A DNA stretch of 64,000 bases from Whitmania pigra (GCA_021613335.1 JAJTWR010000263.1:3391001-3455000); one strand, 5' to 3'. Shown: positions 12,255 through 24,807, counted from the stretch's first letter. The notes: generated by a model not told the origin, from the sequence alone. Numbers and translations: made by a program.

Positions 12255-13328
12255 TTAAAACATCATTTGAAAACTCGAAACCAACTTCAATCCGTGTGCT
12301 CCAGCAGTGCAGTCGTAAGGATAAACATCCATCACGTATGACGTCATCGAATCCAAATTCTTTCCTTCCCCAACAACCACTTTGGCGAGTCCAGTGGCCG
12401 AGTTGATCAGGAGGACCCTGAATGGATGCTCCAGTTGTGGGTGTTTCACTCCGTAGCCACAAACTTCATCTGAGAGATGATAACATTGCAATCATTAACG
12501 ATTTATAATTACTACTCACTAATTATGAAACAACAGCGCTAAGGATTCGTACATAAAAAATTATTTTTTGAAATAATTTTGGGTAATGGCCTGAAAAGGC
12601 AGCATAATCGGATCATTTTTCGGCTTTTAAATCTTCCTCCGAGGAATTCATTAAAAGTGACTCCTGGCAAACGTCAAATCTCAAGCGAGTTGCAAAATAT
12701 TTAACAACGAATTTGATTTAAAATAGTATTATCACTGTGTTATTAACTTGAATAAATAGTTAAATATAGAGCGATAATAAATTGAATTACAAAAAATATT
12801 GCCTTAATTATCCTGAAGATTAATAATATTTTAATAAATACTGGATTTATTTTTTAACATCGGAGGATATGAACAAATAAATGATTGCAATTCATTAACA
12901 AAATTCAATTAATCTATCATTCGCCATCAGGACTTATGGCCGTTCAATGGATCATCATCAAGACTTACCACCGTTCATTCCTTGCCAGTTGTCAACGACA
13001 AGATCACTCTTCAACCACACCTCAGTCCCTGGTTTGGCATTCTTGTTGAGAAGTCCTTCGATTGTCCTTAAAGATGATCCTGTGTTTTTCGAACCTTGTG
13101 AAAATCAATGAAATAAAATCAATTAATTATTATTGCTTTAACATTCGTTTTACTTTTAATTAAATTAAATTATGCTTTTCAAGAGTCAATCAGAAGATTC
13201 ATAAGAATAAATGCATCCATTTGAACGTAAGAATGATGGTTATAAAACATGTTTCTTATTGAAAGCTAGGAACCTCCAATCATTAGGAATGAGCAGAGGA
13301 TAACAATAAAAGACATTTGTGTCGACAT
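12255..13328 (-). CDS. small secreted protein with cadherin-like region, three exons
   Basis: Minus-strand gene. Exons are 13328-13274, 13094-12969 and 12469-12255, with both introns in phase 1, giving 131 aa. Exon 1 is a signal peptide (MSTQMSFIVILCSFLMIGG). Donor 2 (GTAAGT) and both acceptors (CACAAG, CTCTCAG) are good; donor 1 (GTTCCT) is weak. The mature part has DEVCGYGVKHP, PFRVLLINSATGLAKVVV and VMDVYPYDCTAG. Two Cys sit where calsyntenin cadherin repeat 1 has them (EICGF.., ..AYDCG), so a cadherin-like fold is likely. This is inference from remembered family wording, not a search. The protein stops soon after the second Cys, with no membrane segment. A missed 3' exon is possible. It is divergent from the 256-aa gene. 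Confidence 0.62.
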
Positions 13329-14086
13329 CTTAAACTTTTCCACTCAAACGTGATAAAAATAAAATGACGAGAAGTGGAATGCTGTGCAGGTGTGGTGCTT
13401 TATAAGAACATCCACATGCATCCACATGTGCATGCATCCGTGCATCAATTCATTCATGCATCCGGATTTATTTTTCATGCATGCTCAGTTTTTACGAATG
13501 ATTTTTGACAGATTCCAAAGAATGCTTTTTATTGAAGGCTATGAAGTTTGAAAATATTTTGATGTTTTCGAAATCCAGTTAGGAGAAATTGGATTTTTTT
13601 TTAAATATTGAAAACACTTTTAATGTTTAATTTAAATAATAACTCAATAATTTATTGAACATAATCCTAATTAACAAACACTTCAAACCACTTGTAAATA
13701 TAATTGATACCATGTAATCCGACTCATGCTCGAGTTAACATCTCAAAACAGGTGCAATTAAAAACAATTAACAAATATTAATAATAATGACTTGTTTAAA
13801 TATTAATTATTTCAAACTTGCAAACTGCTTGTAATTTCCAACTTCATTTTGATAAATACAGAGTCACAAATAAATTTAAAAGCGGCCACTTAATACGATC
13901 TGCTTGCAACGCAACAAGCAGCTGTAACCATGGCTCCTGTTTATGTGAAGTTCATTTTGTGGTTGTTTCTTTTGACCATTTTCATTCTTTTCCATTCTTT
14001 GTCTGTCGTCTACAACTTGTTCCTTGCGCCTAAACTGAAATAACTAATCCTAAAGCAGACGTTTTAAATCCTCTGGAAAAAAGGCG
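13329..14086. promoter_or_regulatory. shared upstream region of two divergent genes
   Basis: About 760 bp between the start codons of the secreted-protein gene (minus) and the 256-aa gene (plus), so both promoters must lie here or in unseen upstream exons. Positions 13409-13470 hold a cluster of repeated CATGCATCC and ATCCACATG words. No clear TATA box was assigned. Confidence 0.35.
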
Positions 14087-15982
14087 ATGACGACGACAAT
14101 GATGGAAGCGGAAAAAGTGTGCAAGTGTCCTTCTCTGGAGCCGAGAGACATTTGCCACGTATACAGTTTGGGCTACATCACAGAATACAAGGAGAACTAT
14201 GACTGGGGACATTTCATCAAGCATCATCGCATGTGAGTAATGTTTTTTCACTTATTTAATATTGGTGTTAACCTTTAATTTATCTAACCATTAATACTAA
14301 GAACATTTATTATCGTTAATGTTATTATATATGAATCACTTTATGAACACTTAATAAATTTAATTATTCATTAAGCAACATATATAAATAACATTGAAAA
14401 ACAAGAAGATTAAATTAATTATTCGTCTTTTTAAAGTTTGTAGGCTTAAAGCTATGAGCTATTGCAGAAACTATTTCAATCTCAATGACGCTTTTATATA
14501 GCATTATTAATGTTTAGTGTTTCTTAACTGTTTTAACTGTTTTAAGTAAAACCATATAATCAGAACTATGAAATTACTTTATGGATTTTGAAACCATACA
14601 CAATTACTTCATCTGCTTTTAAACTAATTTAAAATAGGAATAGGAATATGAATATGTTTATTTGTAATAAACGCCATAAGCGTTAAGGGCGCTCAAGTTG
14701 AGCGGCTCAACCATTTGTATAGCGCTTTATGGCAATTTTTCTGAATATTTACGTGTTTTGAGTTAAAATATTAAATATTCTTGCTATTATTTAATTTCAA
14801 AAATTTAATATAATTCCATGTTAAATTATTATTTTAGTTAATTTAGTTAATTTCACTAAATCCCAGGTTTTACAAAACGAGGAGGCCCTCTATCGGTCTT
14901 TAACGAAACTCCAACTGCATACTTTTATAATTAACACATTGATTTTTAAGTATTCATTGAACTTTAAGTGCATAATCATAAAAAAATGTCTCAGTAAATT
15001 GCCACTGCAATCAAACTTTGAATCATTTATTATTAAAAACATTCGTTTGCTTGTTTTCAAGAATGAGAGATTATTGCATATTTGTTGCACTAATCAGTTC
15101 TTATATTGCAGAATGAAATCACTGAAAAGCTGTCCCGAGTTAGACAGGATGGTTAGTAACATCTAGCGATTAGAATAATAAGACAGAAAAATTATAAACA
15201 ATAAAAAGTTTAAAACTTTAACACTCAACACCAGGGTAGAAGTGCTTCTATGCAGTACGATGGCGGCAATACTTGCGGTGGTGCTGGCGAAGTTTACGAG
15301 AATGTATCTCCGACTTACGCTGGCAACGAGGACCAAAACATGGTGACAGTTCGTGCCACAAGCGAACATCCCAAATTTATTTCCAGCAAGTACAAATCCG
15401 TCTTCAGAGGATCCAAACTCGCTAAGGATTCACAGGGAAGATACATCAACCCTTTCAAACAAGTGAGAACTCTGAGCAATGGCAGAAGATTCATGTACGA
15501 CGACACACACCCCGACATGATCTATGGCTCCCAGTTTTCGCCTGAACTTGTAGACGTGCCGAACATTTATTCATACACCTCGCTGAATCATCTCACCCCT
15601 GAGATACCCTGGGACAAGACTATCTCTTGGAAGGTATTTCTTACAAAGTTAAATAAGCTCCCGCATGGTTTACTGGTTAAGACCGCATCTCGCCATGGCA
15701 ACACGAATTCGAATACTTATGCGGGACACCTACAACAACTACATGTAAAGTTTAAATATTTTTTAATTATTTCATAATTCACATAAAATATTATAGGCTG
15801 AAAGTGAGAAGGGATGCTGGCCTACCAAACTCTGGAAGCAGTGGTCAAAGGCAGCCTTTAGTCCCACTTACGATGGTTATGATAATCAGTGCCGATATTC
15901 GGTTTACAAAGTTCCTGTTGATGTGAAAAAAACCTCAGCAATGAAATTTCAAGAGGAGCTACAACACGAATATAACATCTAA
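14087..15982 (+). CDS. 256-aa protein of unknown function, four exons
   Basis: Exons 14087-14232, 15112-15151, 15235-15633 and 15797-15982 join in phases 2, 0 and 0 to give 256 aa. Donors are GTGAGT, GTTAGT and GTATTT; acceptors are TTGCAG, ACCAG and TATAG. ATG 14087 is the first Met of the frame, which then runs into CPSLEPRDICHVYSLGYITE. The protein has no signal peptide or membrane segment and is rich in Tyr, Trp, Cys and Asn. Examples are YDWGHFIKHH, MIYGSQFSPELVDVPNIYSY, IPWDKTISWK and CWPTKLWKQWSKAAFSPTY. I do not recognise the family. The short aromatic motifs and lack of a catalytic signature suggest a structural protein, and similar composition occurs in axonemal microtubule-lining proteins, but that is only a guess. 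The third intron carries a SINE. Confidence 0.75.
15660..15735 (+). repeat. tRNA-derived SINE copy in intron 3 of the 256-aa gene
   Basis: GCATGGTTTACTGGTTAAGA acts as an A-box-like word, followed after about 25 bases by ACGAATTCGAATAC (B-box-like). It is related to the copies at 9960 and 20163. Confidence 0.5.
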
Positions 15983-16239
15983 AAGATTCAGCTCAAGATG
16001 TTTAAGAATAAGTGACTACTTAGAGCAAAAATGTTTATGATATTTTGAATGTGACATGAAAGTCAATAGTTAAATGACATTTTACTTATCTCAAGCCTTG
16101 CTATAGTAATAATATTGTGTTTGTAAATTAAATTCATGTAGTTTCTGACTCTTAAAGTAGACGTAAGAAAAAATTAGGGATGTCGATTTTAAAAATATCG
16201 ATATTGCAGAAAGAAATGTCGGTACATCGAGTAGGGAAA

Positions 16240-17335
16240 CATACAATTTCTTCAATTGCACCTGTAACTTTAAGAAAACCACAAGGTTCTCTGCTGGGTC
16301 CACTATAATTTTTAGTTTCCATCAATGACATGTGCAACTCATCGGATGGCACAAACTTTTTTTTTTATCGGGGTGTGACATTGATGAACTTTATTTAACG
16401 ATGAATAGCGAGCTCTCAAAAATAACAAATTGGTGTGTATTTTATCTCTTAATGTTAAAAAACTGTCTACATATTATTCCATAAACAAACAAACAAAATA
16501 ATACAATCTCGACAACCACCACATTCGTATTGGTGACTCCTTAATATCTCGAGTTGACAATTGGAATCGCCGTTGACCAATACTTTAATTTTCAACCAAA
16601 CATTCAATATCTCATTAGCAAGATTTCAAAAAAAATCGGAATTATTTTCCACATCCGTCGCTTCATCACCTCGTCGACGTTATACTATTCCTTCATATTT
16701 TTATATTTAAGTTATTGTAATCTGGGTTGAGTTTGTGATTATCCATCCTACCTGCTTCCCTTACTTAAACTCAAAAAAAAGATATATTCGTATTGCTTTG
16801 CATTTAACCTACAATTCTCACACTGATCATTTTTCCAAAAAAACTCAAGATTCTTAAAGAACATCAAATTAGCCAACACCAAACTTTAAGCACTTTGAAT
16901 ACAAACTGGACCATCACATGTTTCCCTATTTATATAATAAACTTTTTGTAAATCACCATTATATTCTTATGCACTACGATCCATCCCAAAATACAAATCG
17001 TCCTTTGTCCAACACACTACATTCCATTTCATACTCGGACCCTAACATGTAGTAAAAAAATCCCAGCCATAATATTTTCTCAACCGAACCTATCTTCTTT
17101 TAATTGCATACTCAAACACTTCATTATTAATTTTATCATCATTTCTATGAAATCTTACTCACACTCCATCAACAAATAATAGACCCATAGTCACAATTCA
17201 ATTGTTTTTTAAATATGATATGGCTTGTCCAGAAAACGGGATAATAATCCCCTAGGATCAATTCTTGGGCAGGCATAGTGTGTTTCTTTATATTTATGTT
17301 GTTTATTTCTTGTTCTGCTCAATAAAAAAAAATAT
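16240..17335 (+). mobile_element. 3' part of a decayed APE-type LINE
   Basis: Plus-strand relic in several frames. The RT block PQGSLLGPL, a stop, then FLVSINDMCNSSDGT reads at 16270-16350. It is followed by ELSKITNW, INKQTK, IRIGDSLISRVD, HISH and later HTDPLF-type and LCTTIHPKIQIVLCPTHY-type words (to about 17030). These are the usual order of RT palm, thumb and C-terminus of Jockey/CR1-type LINEs. A 3' untranslated region with GGATCAATTCTTGGGCAGG ends in CTCAATAAAAAAAAAT at 17318-17333, a likely remnant of the 3' tail. Stops throughout. The same block has the opposite orientation from the LINE at 9.2-11.4 kb. Confidence 0.7.
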
Positions 17336-17534
17336 CGCTTAATCATTTATTTCATTTTATATTTATCGAACTAGCAGCACCTTTCCTTTCTCTTCAAAAT
17401 TTCCACTTCTTCTACCCATGATAAAAATATTATATACAAAACTATCGACTAAAAATACCCTTTATGTAGTTTTGTAGTTCATATATTACATGCGATTCTT
17501 TTGATAAAACTTGTAAAAGTTTGTTAATAGATTT

Positions 17535-18805
17535 GTATACTTATCTGCTTTGAGCGCTTTGCTGTATTGTAGCCTGTCTTCCCACAGTACCGTCAGCTCC
17601 ACCAGAATGACGTTTCGGCCATTTGATTCTCCTTACGTTTTCGGGAGACGGGCCGCATTCGGTGATCAGCCGGATGCCCCTGTCGATTTTTGTCTTTCTG
17701 GATCCAACTCTTATGAGTTATACACCGGCTATGAGAGGCAATCGCTGGCCTTGTTATGTCAGTCACTTCTGCCTGGACTGGAGCGATTGCGAAAGCTCTC
17801 AATGGTTTCTTCATGTCGCATGCTATCTGCTTTCTACCTGCAAACTTTGACATCTTCTGGCTCCTCATGTGCCAGATCCAGAATGAAGCCACTTCTGCGG
17901 CCTCAGACATCCTTGTCATAGCTTGACAATCCAATCTTGGTGAAGAAAGCGTAAGTCGACTTACCGACTAAGCTCCTTGCGCCAATCTCGATGGAAAAGA
18001 GGTCTGCCGGTATCCTTTCGCTTCGAGGTTCATCGATAGATCTGCATACTTATCTGGTTTGAGCGCGTTGCTGTATTGTAGCCTCTCCTCCCACGGCACC
18101 GTCAGCTCCACCAGAATGATGGCATACGTCGACTGCGATAAGAGCACCAGATCCGGCCTCTTGCAACTTTCTACCAGCAGAGGGGACGTGATATCGCTCC
18201 AGATAAAGGATCGTTGCATCACGTTTTCTCACGTTGTTCCCTTACCCTGCTGTTATTTCTGAACTGTCCTCGTGAATCGGCCTTGTTCCACTTTTCGCCT
18301 CCTTTCCTGGCTAATCACAGAGACTCTGACTGATGAACTTACCTGGGACAATTTTGGTAAGTAGTTCTAAATAACTGCATGACGGTCCGCCTGGGTAGGA
18401 CCTGTCACTTCCTCGAACATCAGCTCGGCAAATGATTCGTCGATCTCATTTTGCACTCGGAATTTAATTCCAGATCTGAGCAGTAGCTTGACTTTGCTAA
18501 CCTGTGACAACAGGAGTCCGCGGAGTTGTTGAGCATCCATTTTTATTTTGGAGAGTTTGTACTGATCCACGATAGACCTTAGTGCTCCTGTGTCATCCAT
18601 AATATCTTTACTGGTGTGGAACTGACCCGTAGGCGTTTGCTAGGTCCAGCCACACGACGTACAAACTCAGTCGGTTCCTCTTGGATCTCTGGATAGCTTC
18701 CCAGATCATTGAGCTATGCTCGATACAACCAGGTACACCTGGAATGCTTCCCTTTTGGACTGAAATGTCCACGTGCTGATCAGACATCCCGAACTCCGTG
18801 AGCAT
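17535..18805 (-). mobile_element. RLE retrotransposon fragment (HERO-like), rearranged
   Basis: Minus-strand relic. RT start: DISVQKGSIPGVPGCIEHSS and LYVVWLDLANAYGSVPH (18805-18608). After a deletion of the catalytic palm: LSKIKMDAQQLRGLL and FAELMFEEVTGPTQADRHAV (18600-18367). Then MQRSFIWSD, a second deletion that removes the zinc knuckle, and a restriction-like endonuclease segment with RPDLVLLSQSTY followed by VELTVPWEE (near 18080-18170). The C-terminal tail follows to 17611. A second partial copy of the endonuclease end repeats at 17535-17610, so the piece is internally duplicated. Same family as the insert at 6718-7585 and the fragment at 42554-43560. Confidence 0.75.
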
Positions 18806-19189
18806 CGGTGCCCCTGATAAAGCAAAATATTTTCCCTTCTACATTCAACAGCGATATTGGTCTGAATCTATTCAGACCATTGGAGTCTTTCTCCTTTGGA
18901 ATGTAAATTACATTTGCCTTCTTTCACTCATCATCGACCGCGGCCAACGACCACACTCGCTGAATGAGGGAATGCGGCACGTGTAGTGTTTTTTTGGGGC
19001 ATCTTTTTTTATAGAAAATAGGGAACTCTTCGCCCTGATCGGTTTCTCGCTTTCCTCACACTCCTCTCACCTCTTCGAGTGTAGGAAACGCAAAACCAAA
19101 GAGACTGGTCGGAGAAGGCACCGCCGGAATGTCCTGTAGATACTCATAGCAATAATAATAAGCGCACTCGAAAGTCATCATAATATAAC
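18806..19189. other. GC-richer flank of the RLE fragment
   Basis: Mixed sequence; part up to about 18980 may belong to the 5' portion of the adjacent RLE element. No recognisable gene. Confidence 0.3.
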
Positions 19190-19197
19190 GTAGTTTG

Positions 19198-19384
19198 CAG
19201 TGACGTAATTTGGCGGTTATGAGGGGGAAACGGCCCCCTTGATTTTAGGCTAGACGCAAAAAAAGGTCATCTCATATTTTACAAGGGTTTGCCCCCTGAA
19301 TATTTGTTAGAAGCAAAAAATGATTGTCTTCTCAAGTTGTGTGAGGGTTTGCCCACCTTGGAAAAAGCTGAAATGATGTCCCTG
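19198..19384. mobile_element. 187-bp MITE, hAT-like, with 8-bp duplication
   Basis: The left end is CAGTGACGTAATTT; the right end, read in reverse complement, is CAGGGACATCATTT. The flanks are GTAGTTTG (19190-19197) and GTAATTTG (19385-19392), an 8-bp duplication with one mismatch, as hAT elements make. The inside is non-coding and holds two similar GGGTTTGCCC-containing halves. Confidence 0.6.
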
Positions 19385-19712
19385 GTAATTTGAAAGCCGA
19401 CTTTGTAAAGACACTTTTGAAGTACAACTGAATCGAACATTTTGGCTATGGTGCATGCTGATTGACTGACTAATCCATGAAATTAACTACTGTTGTAGTC
19501 ATGCGACCAATTCTACCGCATGAAACTTAAAAGTTAATTTAGATTTAAACAAGGCCTGCTCTACTAGTAAGGCCTTGAATAATAGCTACCTAAGTTTACT
19601 TATGCACATGTAAACACGGAAATTAATTTGAAAAACGCGTGCTTTGCTGCAATTATATCAATATTTTATTAAATTATTATTTAATAATTACTGTTAAATT
19701 ATTATTTATTAA

Positions 19713-20169
19713 AATGGTAAATTTTGTTAATTCAAAAAAGCGTAAAATTGATAGTGAGAATCGAAATTTTCATGAATCTTGGACAGAGGATTATTTTTTT
19801 ATATTACCTGAGAGATAAAATGCCAAGCCAGTCTGCATTATATGTCAGGAATCGGTTAGTGTCATTAAGAATGGCAATATTAAGCGTCACTTTGAAACAA
19901 AACATTTGGATTACAACAAAACATTTCCTACAAATTCTGCACTGCGAAAGTCTAAAATTGCATCTTTAAAAGCTTCATTTGACGCAAGTACCTCCATGAT
20001 GGTTAAAGCCAGTAGTGTTCAAGGCTTGATTTTTGACAAACTCTTCCAAATGCTTACCACGCCCCCAGACCCTCTAATCAGTGCTCGCATGACTTTGACC
20101 CTTGTGGACCTCCACTTATCTGAAAATAATCTATTGTGGACCCAAGCAAAAAAAGGTTGAAAACCACTG
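19713..20169 (+). pseudogene. hAT transposase fragment with BED-type finger
   Basis: Starting with ATG at 19713, the frame reads a Lys/Arg-rich start, SWTEDYFFILPER, a stop, then AKPVCIICQESVSVIKNGNI and KRHFETKHLDY. This is a BED-type Cys2-His2 finger as in ZBED/GTF2IRD2-like hAT transposases. Sequence after about 20040 is the non-coding 3' end, finishing with GGTTGAAAACCACTG at 20155-20169, the usual hAT terminal repeat in reverse. The left terminal repeat and the catalytic core are missing. Confidence 0.72.
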
Positions 20170-20245
20170 AGCTAGATGATTGGTATTCGAATCCTTGCTG
20201 TCATCATCGTGAGAGATGAAATCTTAACCATGCGGATGAACTAGA
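20170..20245 (-). repeat. tRNA-derived SINE copy
   Basis: On the minus strand GCATGGTTAAGATTTCATC, then CTCACGATGATG, then GGATTCGAATACC and CAATCATCTAGC. It shares the CTCACGATGAT and ATCATCTAGCT words with the copy at 9960-10050. The hAT fragment abuts it directly. Confidence 0.55.
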
Positions 20246-20299
20246 GTCAGATGTATTTATTTATTTGATTAAAGTCCACTGCATCAATAAAATGATTAG

Positions 20300-20657
20300 G
20301 ACTGTGTCAGTATTCACCACGTATTCAATTATTGGATGCGCAATAAGACCTTTTGCATGCCTTTGCTGCATGTGTCTATAAGGTGGCAAGCAAACGACAG
20401 CTTTTAGCCTGGCGAAGTTCCCTACGAGGTGTCGCGAGCGAGAGTGACAGACGAGTTTTGAGTTTTGTGCGACAGTGGAAGCGAGCGACTGTTTTAGATG
20501 TTATTGTTTTTAGTTATTATTTGCTGCTGTTTTCTCTTGCATTTGCATTGACGCTTTTTGATTTTGAATAAGACTCGCTTTATAACTATTAGAATCTTGT
20601 TGTGTTACTTCGATTTTATTCTGCTCGTTAACTCATATCCCGATAGTAGGAAGCAAG
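20300..20657 (+). repeat. LTR relic (family shared with 43860-44230)
   Basis: Shares a long similarity with 43860-44230, including TTGGATGCGCA, TAAGACCTTTTGCA, CCTTTGCTGCATGTGT, the TATAA region, GACGAGTTTTGAGTTTT and the end words GAATCTTGTT and CTGCTCGTT. The end at about 20655 is followed by ACTGGCGTCAGAGGTG, which looks like a primer-binding site next to a 5' LTR. No gag or pol could be recognised downstream. Confidence 0.5.
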
Positions 20658-20871
20658 ACTGGCGTCAGAGGTGCTTTTTGTAACCATTTACATAGCGCGC
20701 TTCCCTGGGGCGCTTGTGGCAATGCCGGCTGGATTTCGAAAAAGACTTATTATGACCGTTGCCATTATCGTAGTGTGCAGGAACACAACTCATTCTGCCA
20801 ACCCGCACAATGTGGTGAATACACTGTCAATATACTATATTTTATTTGTTTTAAATTTTAATTTTTTTTAG

Positions 20872-23800
20872 CAAATAAATGAAACTGTTAATATCCAAAT
20901 TTCAATTATTCTCATTTTTCTGTCAACTTCATCAGAAGTTAAAAATTGAACAAATACTCTCACGTCATCTAAACCCACTCAAGGCAAAACATCAAGCGCT
21001 TTGATCAGGTTCTGACGTATTAATAATTAATTCACAAAAGTTTTAAAATTATGAGTTTGCCTTCAATTTCAAGAGAGATGAAGTACGTGCTTTCGACAGT
21101 AATTGGACTCAAGATGAATGTGCTGAAAGCTGTGTTCGTCTTTAATCAAACAAAACCATAAAACACTTTGTAACATTATAATAGTATATTAGAAAGAAAT
21201 GAAACTTCTATTGGCTACTTATAATTCCTATTTAGGTTTATTAGTTATTTGTATTATAACTATTTGTTTTCAGTATTTATATTACATAATTATGTTTTAT
21301 TTATTATTATTGTAAGTTAGCTTTCATATGCTTTTGTTCCTGCGTATGGCGGCAATGACATCATCATAATTCGAAGCCCAGCCTGCATTGGTGTTCCTGC
21401 ATAAAGGAAGTTCATTTATGTACATTATTTAATGATTTATATTGTGCGACGATTCTTTATTTATTTAACCGATCGAAGGGCTAATAGCCACTAATACGAC
21501 CAGCCTCAGCAAAAATAATACAACCTGTCAACATCGAGCGAGGAAAAAAATGTAATTTTTAATTTAGTTGATTCAAATACATTTTCTGTTGCAACGAAAT
21601 TTTTAATCTTTAAATGGAAAATTTTCAAAATATTCCAATCCTGCATTTAAAAATGTTTAACTTTTAAACTAAGCTGGATCTTCTTGTTAGCCGAAGAAGA
21701 TTTATGGAAGACATGAAAATGAATTTTATCTTTTTCACGTTTTCTAGAACATTTAATACATTTTTCAAAACTGAATTTCGTGAGCAAAATTCAAATTTTA
21801 AATCAATTAGAATCGCTTAACAAGATTTTTGAAACAAATTCACCTCGTCACACACCTTCCTTCCTAATTAAATTCCAATCAGAACAGGAAGACCCTCATT
21901 TGAAATTCCTGAGATTTTACAAGAATTAAATTATAATTTTTGGTTGTTCAGACATTTCTTAATCACAAAACATAACACATTTGATAGTGTGATTGTAGCT
22001 GCAGTCATATTTCGAATTACCCAAAACTAAAAACACAGCTTTTTAGAAGTTGATCATGTCGGGTTTCGAACATGATTCATTACGACGGCATCTTTCACCT
22101 TCCCATTTTGCTTATGACATCCTCTGAGAGTTGATTAAAAACACATGAATGAGTTAGTATTAAGAATTATTAAACAGTTGCAGGGTTAACAATGGTAACA
22201 CATACTTTTTATTAATAAAATTCGTTAATATAGTGTTACATAATAGACGCAATATTCGAGAAATATGAAGCTGAATGATCATTTGTAACCACAACATTTA
22301 TTTATGACCAATAAAAATATTTGTCATGTAATAGGAGCAGGAACATTTTAAAAGAGATCTCTCAAGCAATTTTATGCATGCAATTATGATAAAAGCAAAC
22401 ATGCAATTGAGTTTCAATCTCTATTTGTAAATGCAATCATACTATTAATATTAAACATTAACATACTTTTGAATGGAGACTTACACTGTGATGAAAACGT
22501 TCCACACTTTACGCGTTCATAATATCACTGATTAATTAACCCGTTCAAAGATCACTAATTAATTAACCTGTTCAAATGTAACCAATTAATCAGGAAACAA
22601 GAATATGTTTACAAAGAATAACTAAAATGATAGGCAACTGTATTAAGTTGTGATCAGTTTGTAAATATAACAAAGTTTTAATTTATAAAAATGTTTTTGC
22701 TAATAATAATTTATGAAAAATATTCCATTTCAAATTAACATTACTAAAACATTATTAGAGAATAATTTAAATAAATTAAATTCACTCTTATAAAAAAGCT
22801 TTTCAATGTTAATTGAGAAAATACTTTTTAAAGTTAACAATAATACAATAAATAATTCAATTGTAGTAAATCTTGATTTCAAAGTGTAAAATAATAAGAA
22901 TAAATTTAAAAAATAATAAAGAAGTTAATAATGTAAAATATTCACACAAGTAAATATAATATATTTCACAAGCATATGTCGGTTAATAAACTCAAAACAC
23001 CAAAGGGTGATGAACAACACGATCTTTTAAAATATTTTTTCGTGCACTCAATTTGCAATGTAATGTCATTTATACCCACCACACCCTCATACCACCTTCA
23101 TGGCCATAAAATCATCTTCATCACCATAGTATCACTATTGTATCACCACAGTATCACTAGCTTTATCACCATAACATCACCACTTTTACCACCATAGTAT
23201 CATCATAGCACCAGCATAGTGTCATCATAGCATCACCACAGTGTCACATCATATGTCACCTTTATGTTCTACTTTTAGTCATCGATCGAGTTAAAATAGG
23301 CTCAAAAAGTGAAAAGGTTGTTGAAACAAACAACAGCGTCTCTGTTCCACTTTTCTGTTCCTCCTACTTCTTCTGCATCCGTTGCTGCTGTTGTTGCTGA
23401 TGTTGCTAGTGTTGCTGGTGTTGAATCTACAAAGTTTGTGAGGGAAATATCATGAGAAAGTTTTTGCTTAGTTGTGAAATTATCCTAACATTGATGTTTA
23501 TCGGGAAAACATTTTTTTAAAATCCTCGGTTGCATAGTTATATTCGTCAAATATGAGACAAATATTTGTTTAGTTTTTTTTAGAAGATATTATTTCACAC
23601 TGAATTTCTTCCCGGGAAATTAAAAACCGCATTCGATAAAAATAACGTGAAAAAAGAGCATAATTCACTTAAAAAGAAGGAATCCTCATATTTTAAAACT
23701 CCATTTATTCTGTGAATTTGCTAAACACGACAGCAAACGTTGTCGCCTGTTCACAGATCCATGAATATATTTTATGTGAAGGTTCCTATTCATTCGATTA

Positions 23801-24807
23801 CTTTTTCACACATTCGTTTATTTATTCGTTCGTCCATTCATTTTCTCGTTCACTCAGTCGTGTAATCACCAATTGATATCATTGACATTGTGACAATTTT
23901 ATTGATGCTGAAACAAGCTTTTAAAAAGAATTTTAAACCTCCAGAATTCATTCATTAAGTTGAATTCAAAACTTATGTACAAGTACTTGTATTCAATTCT
24001 TGTTCAAACACTCTTGTTCAGAGTTATTCTGTCATGGATGGAGCTTTAATGAATCGTTTTGATTCTGAATTTAAAAAATTGTTTTAAATCTTCTTGACTT
24101 TTTGGATATATTTAGTTTCATTTAAAAAAAAAGCCAACAGCTGACTTGAAGCCATCAGGAAAAATAAATTTCCAAAGTGATTCCAAAATCATATTTGTGT
24201 TATTTAAATTTTATTTAACAAAATAATTATTTCAAAATACACAAATAATTGCTTGTGTTCTTGCTGATCTTTTCAAAGTTTAATCGATTTTCTATTTTTG
24301 TTCGAAATGGGTTGAAGTTGCATAAAGGAGGGGAATTTCAATGGAAAAGTGGAATGAAAAGGCAACCACGGAAGTTCATGCAACTTTCAAGAAGATAAAA
24401 TTTTATGTGTTAGATTTATGTCCCCAAATAATTTCAGTCAAGTTCTGCCGACCCATTCAAGTTCTCACAAATCTGGAAGCGGATTCAAAAGGGACTCATC
24501 AAATATCGCTAAAAATGCAATTTTGTTACATTTAAGAAATATTCAAACCTCTATTAAATCTATAACTTGGTTGAAACATCTTAACTTAACATAATTATTT
24601 ATAATGGTTAAGATAACCAAGATCTGTTTAGCACCACTTTTAATGTAGATCTTAGGGAACGTCTTGATTCTAAAGCATTTCGCTGGAATCACAGACCATA
24701 GTAGTTGCTGGTAAGAAATAATAAGTTCATCAGATGAAGGATAAAGAATGAAAATACAGCAGTAATAAGGCCCAAAAATTAAATTATTTACAATTGTTTC
24801 GCTTATT
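20872..24807. other. AT-rich intergenic region
   Basis: No supported gene. Minor items: repeated ATTAATTAAC-CGTTCAAA words at 22520-22590, a degenerate ATCACCATAGT repeat at 23100-23250, and a GTTGCTGTT-type repeat at 23380-23420. Small reading frames here have no family signal. Confidence 0.4.

Noticed and set aside
13818..14033. 71-codon frame just upstream of the 256-aa gene
   Set aside because: Not in frame with ATG 14087, low-complexity Phe/His/Cys content, no splice link; at most an upstream ORF.
20353..20571. 72-codon plus frame with a hydrophobic end
   Set aside because: Lies wholly inside the LTR relic; the sister LTR does not keep the frame.
23340..23430. Possible poly-Gln coding stretch on the minus strand
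   Set aside because: Short GTTGCTGTT-type repeat with stops in the Gln frame and no flanking domain.
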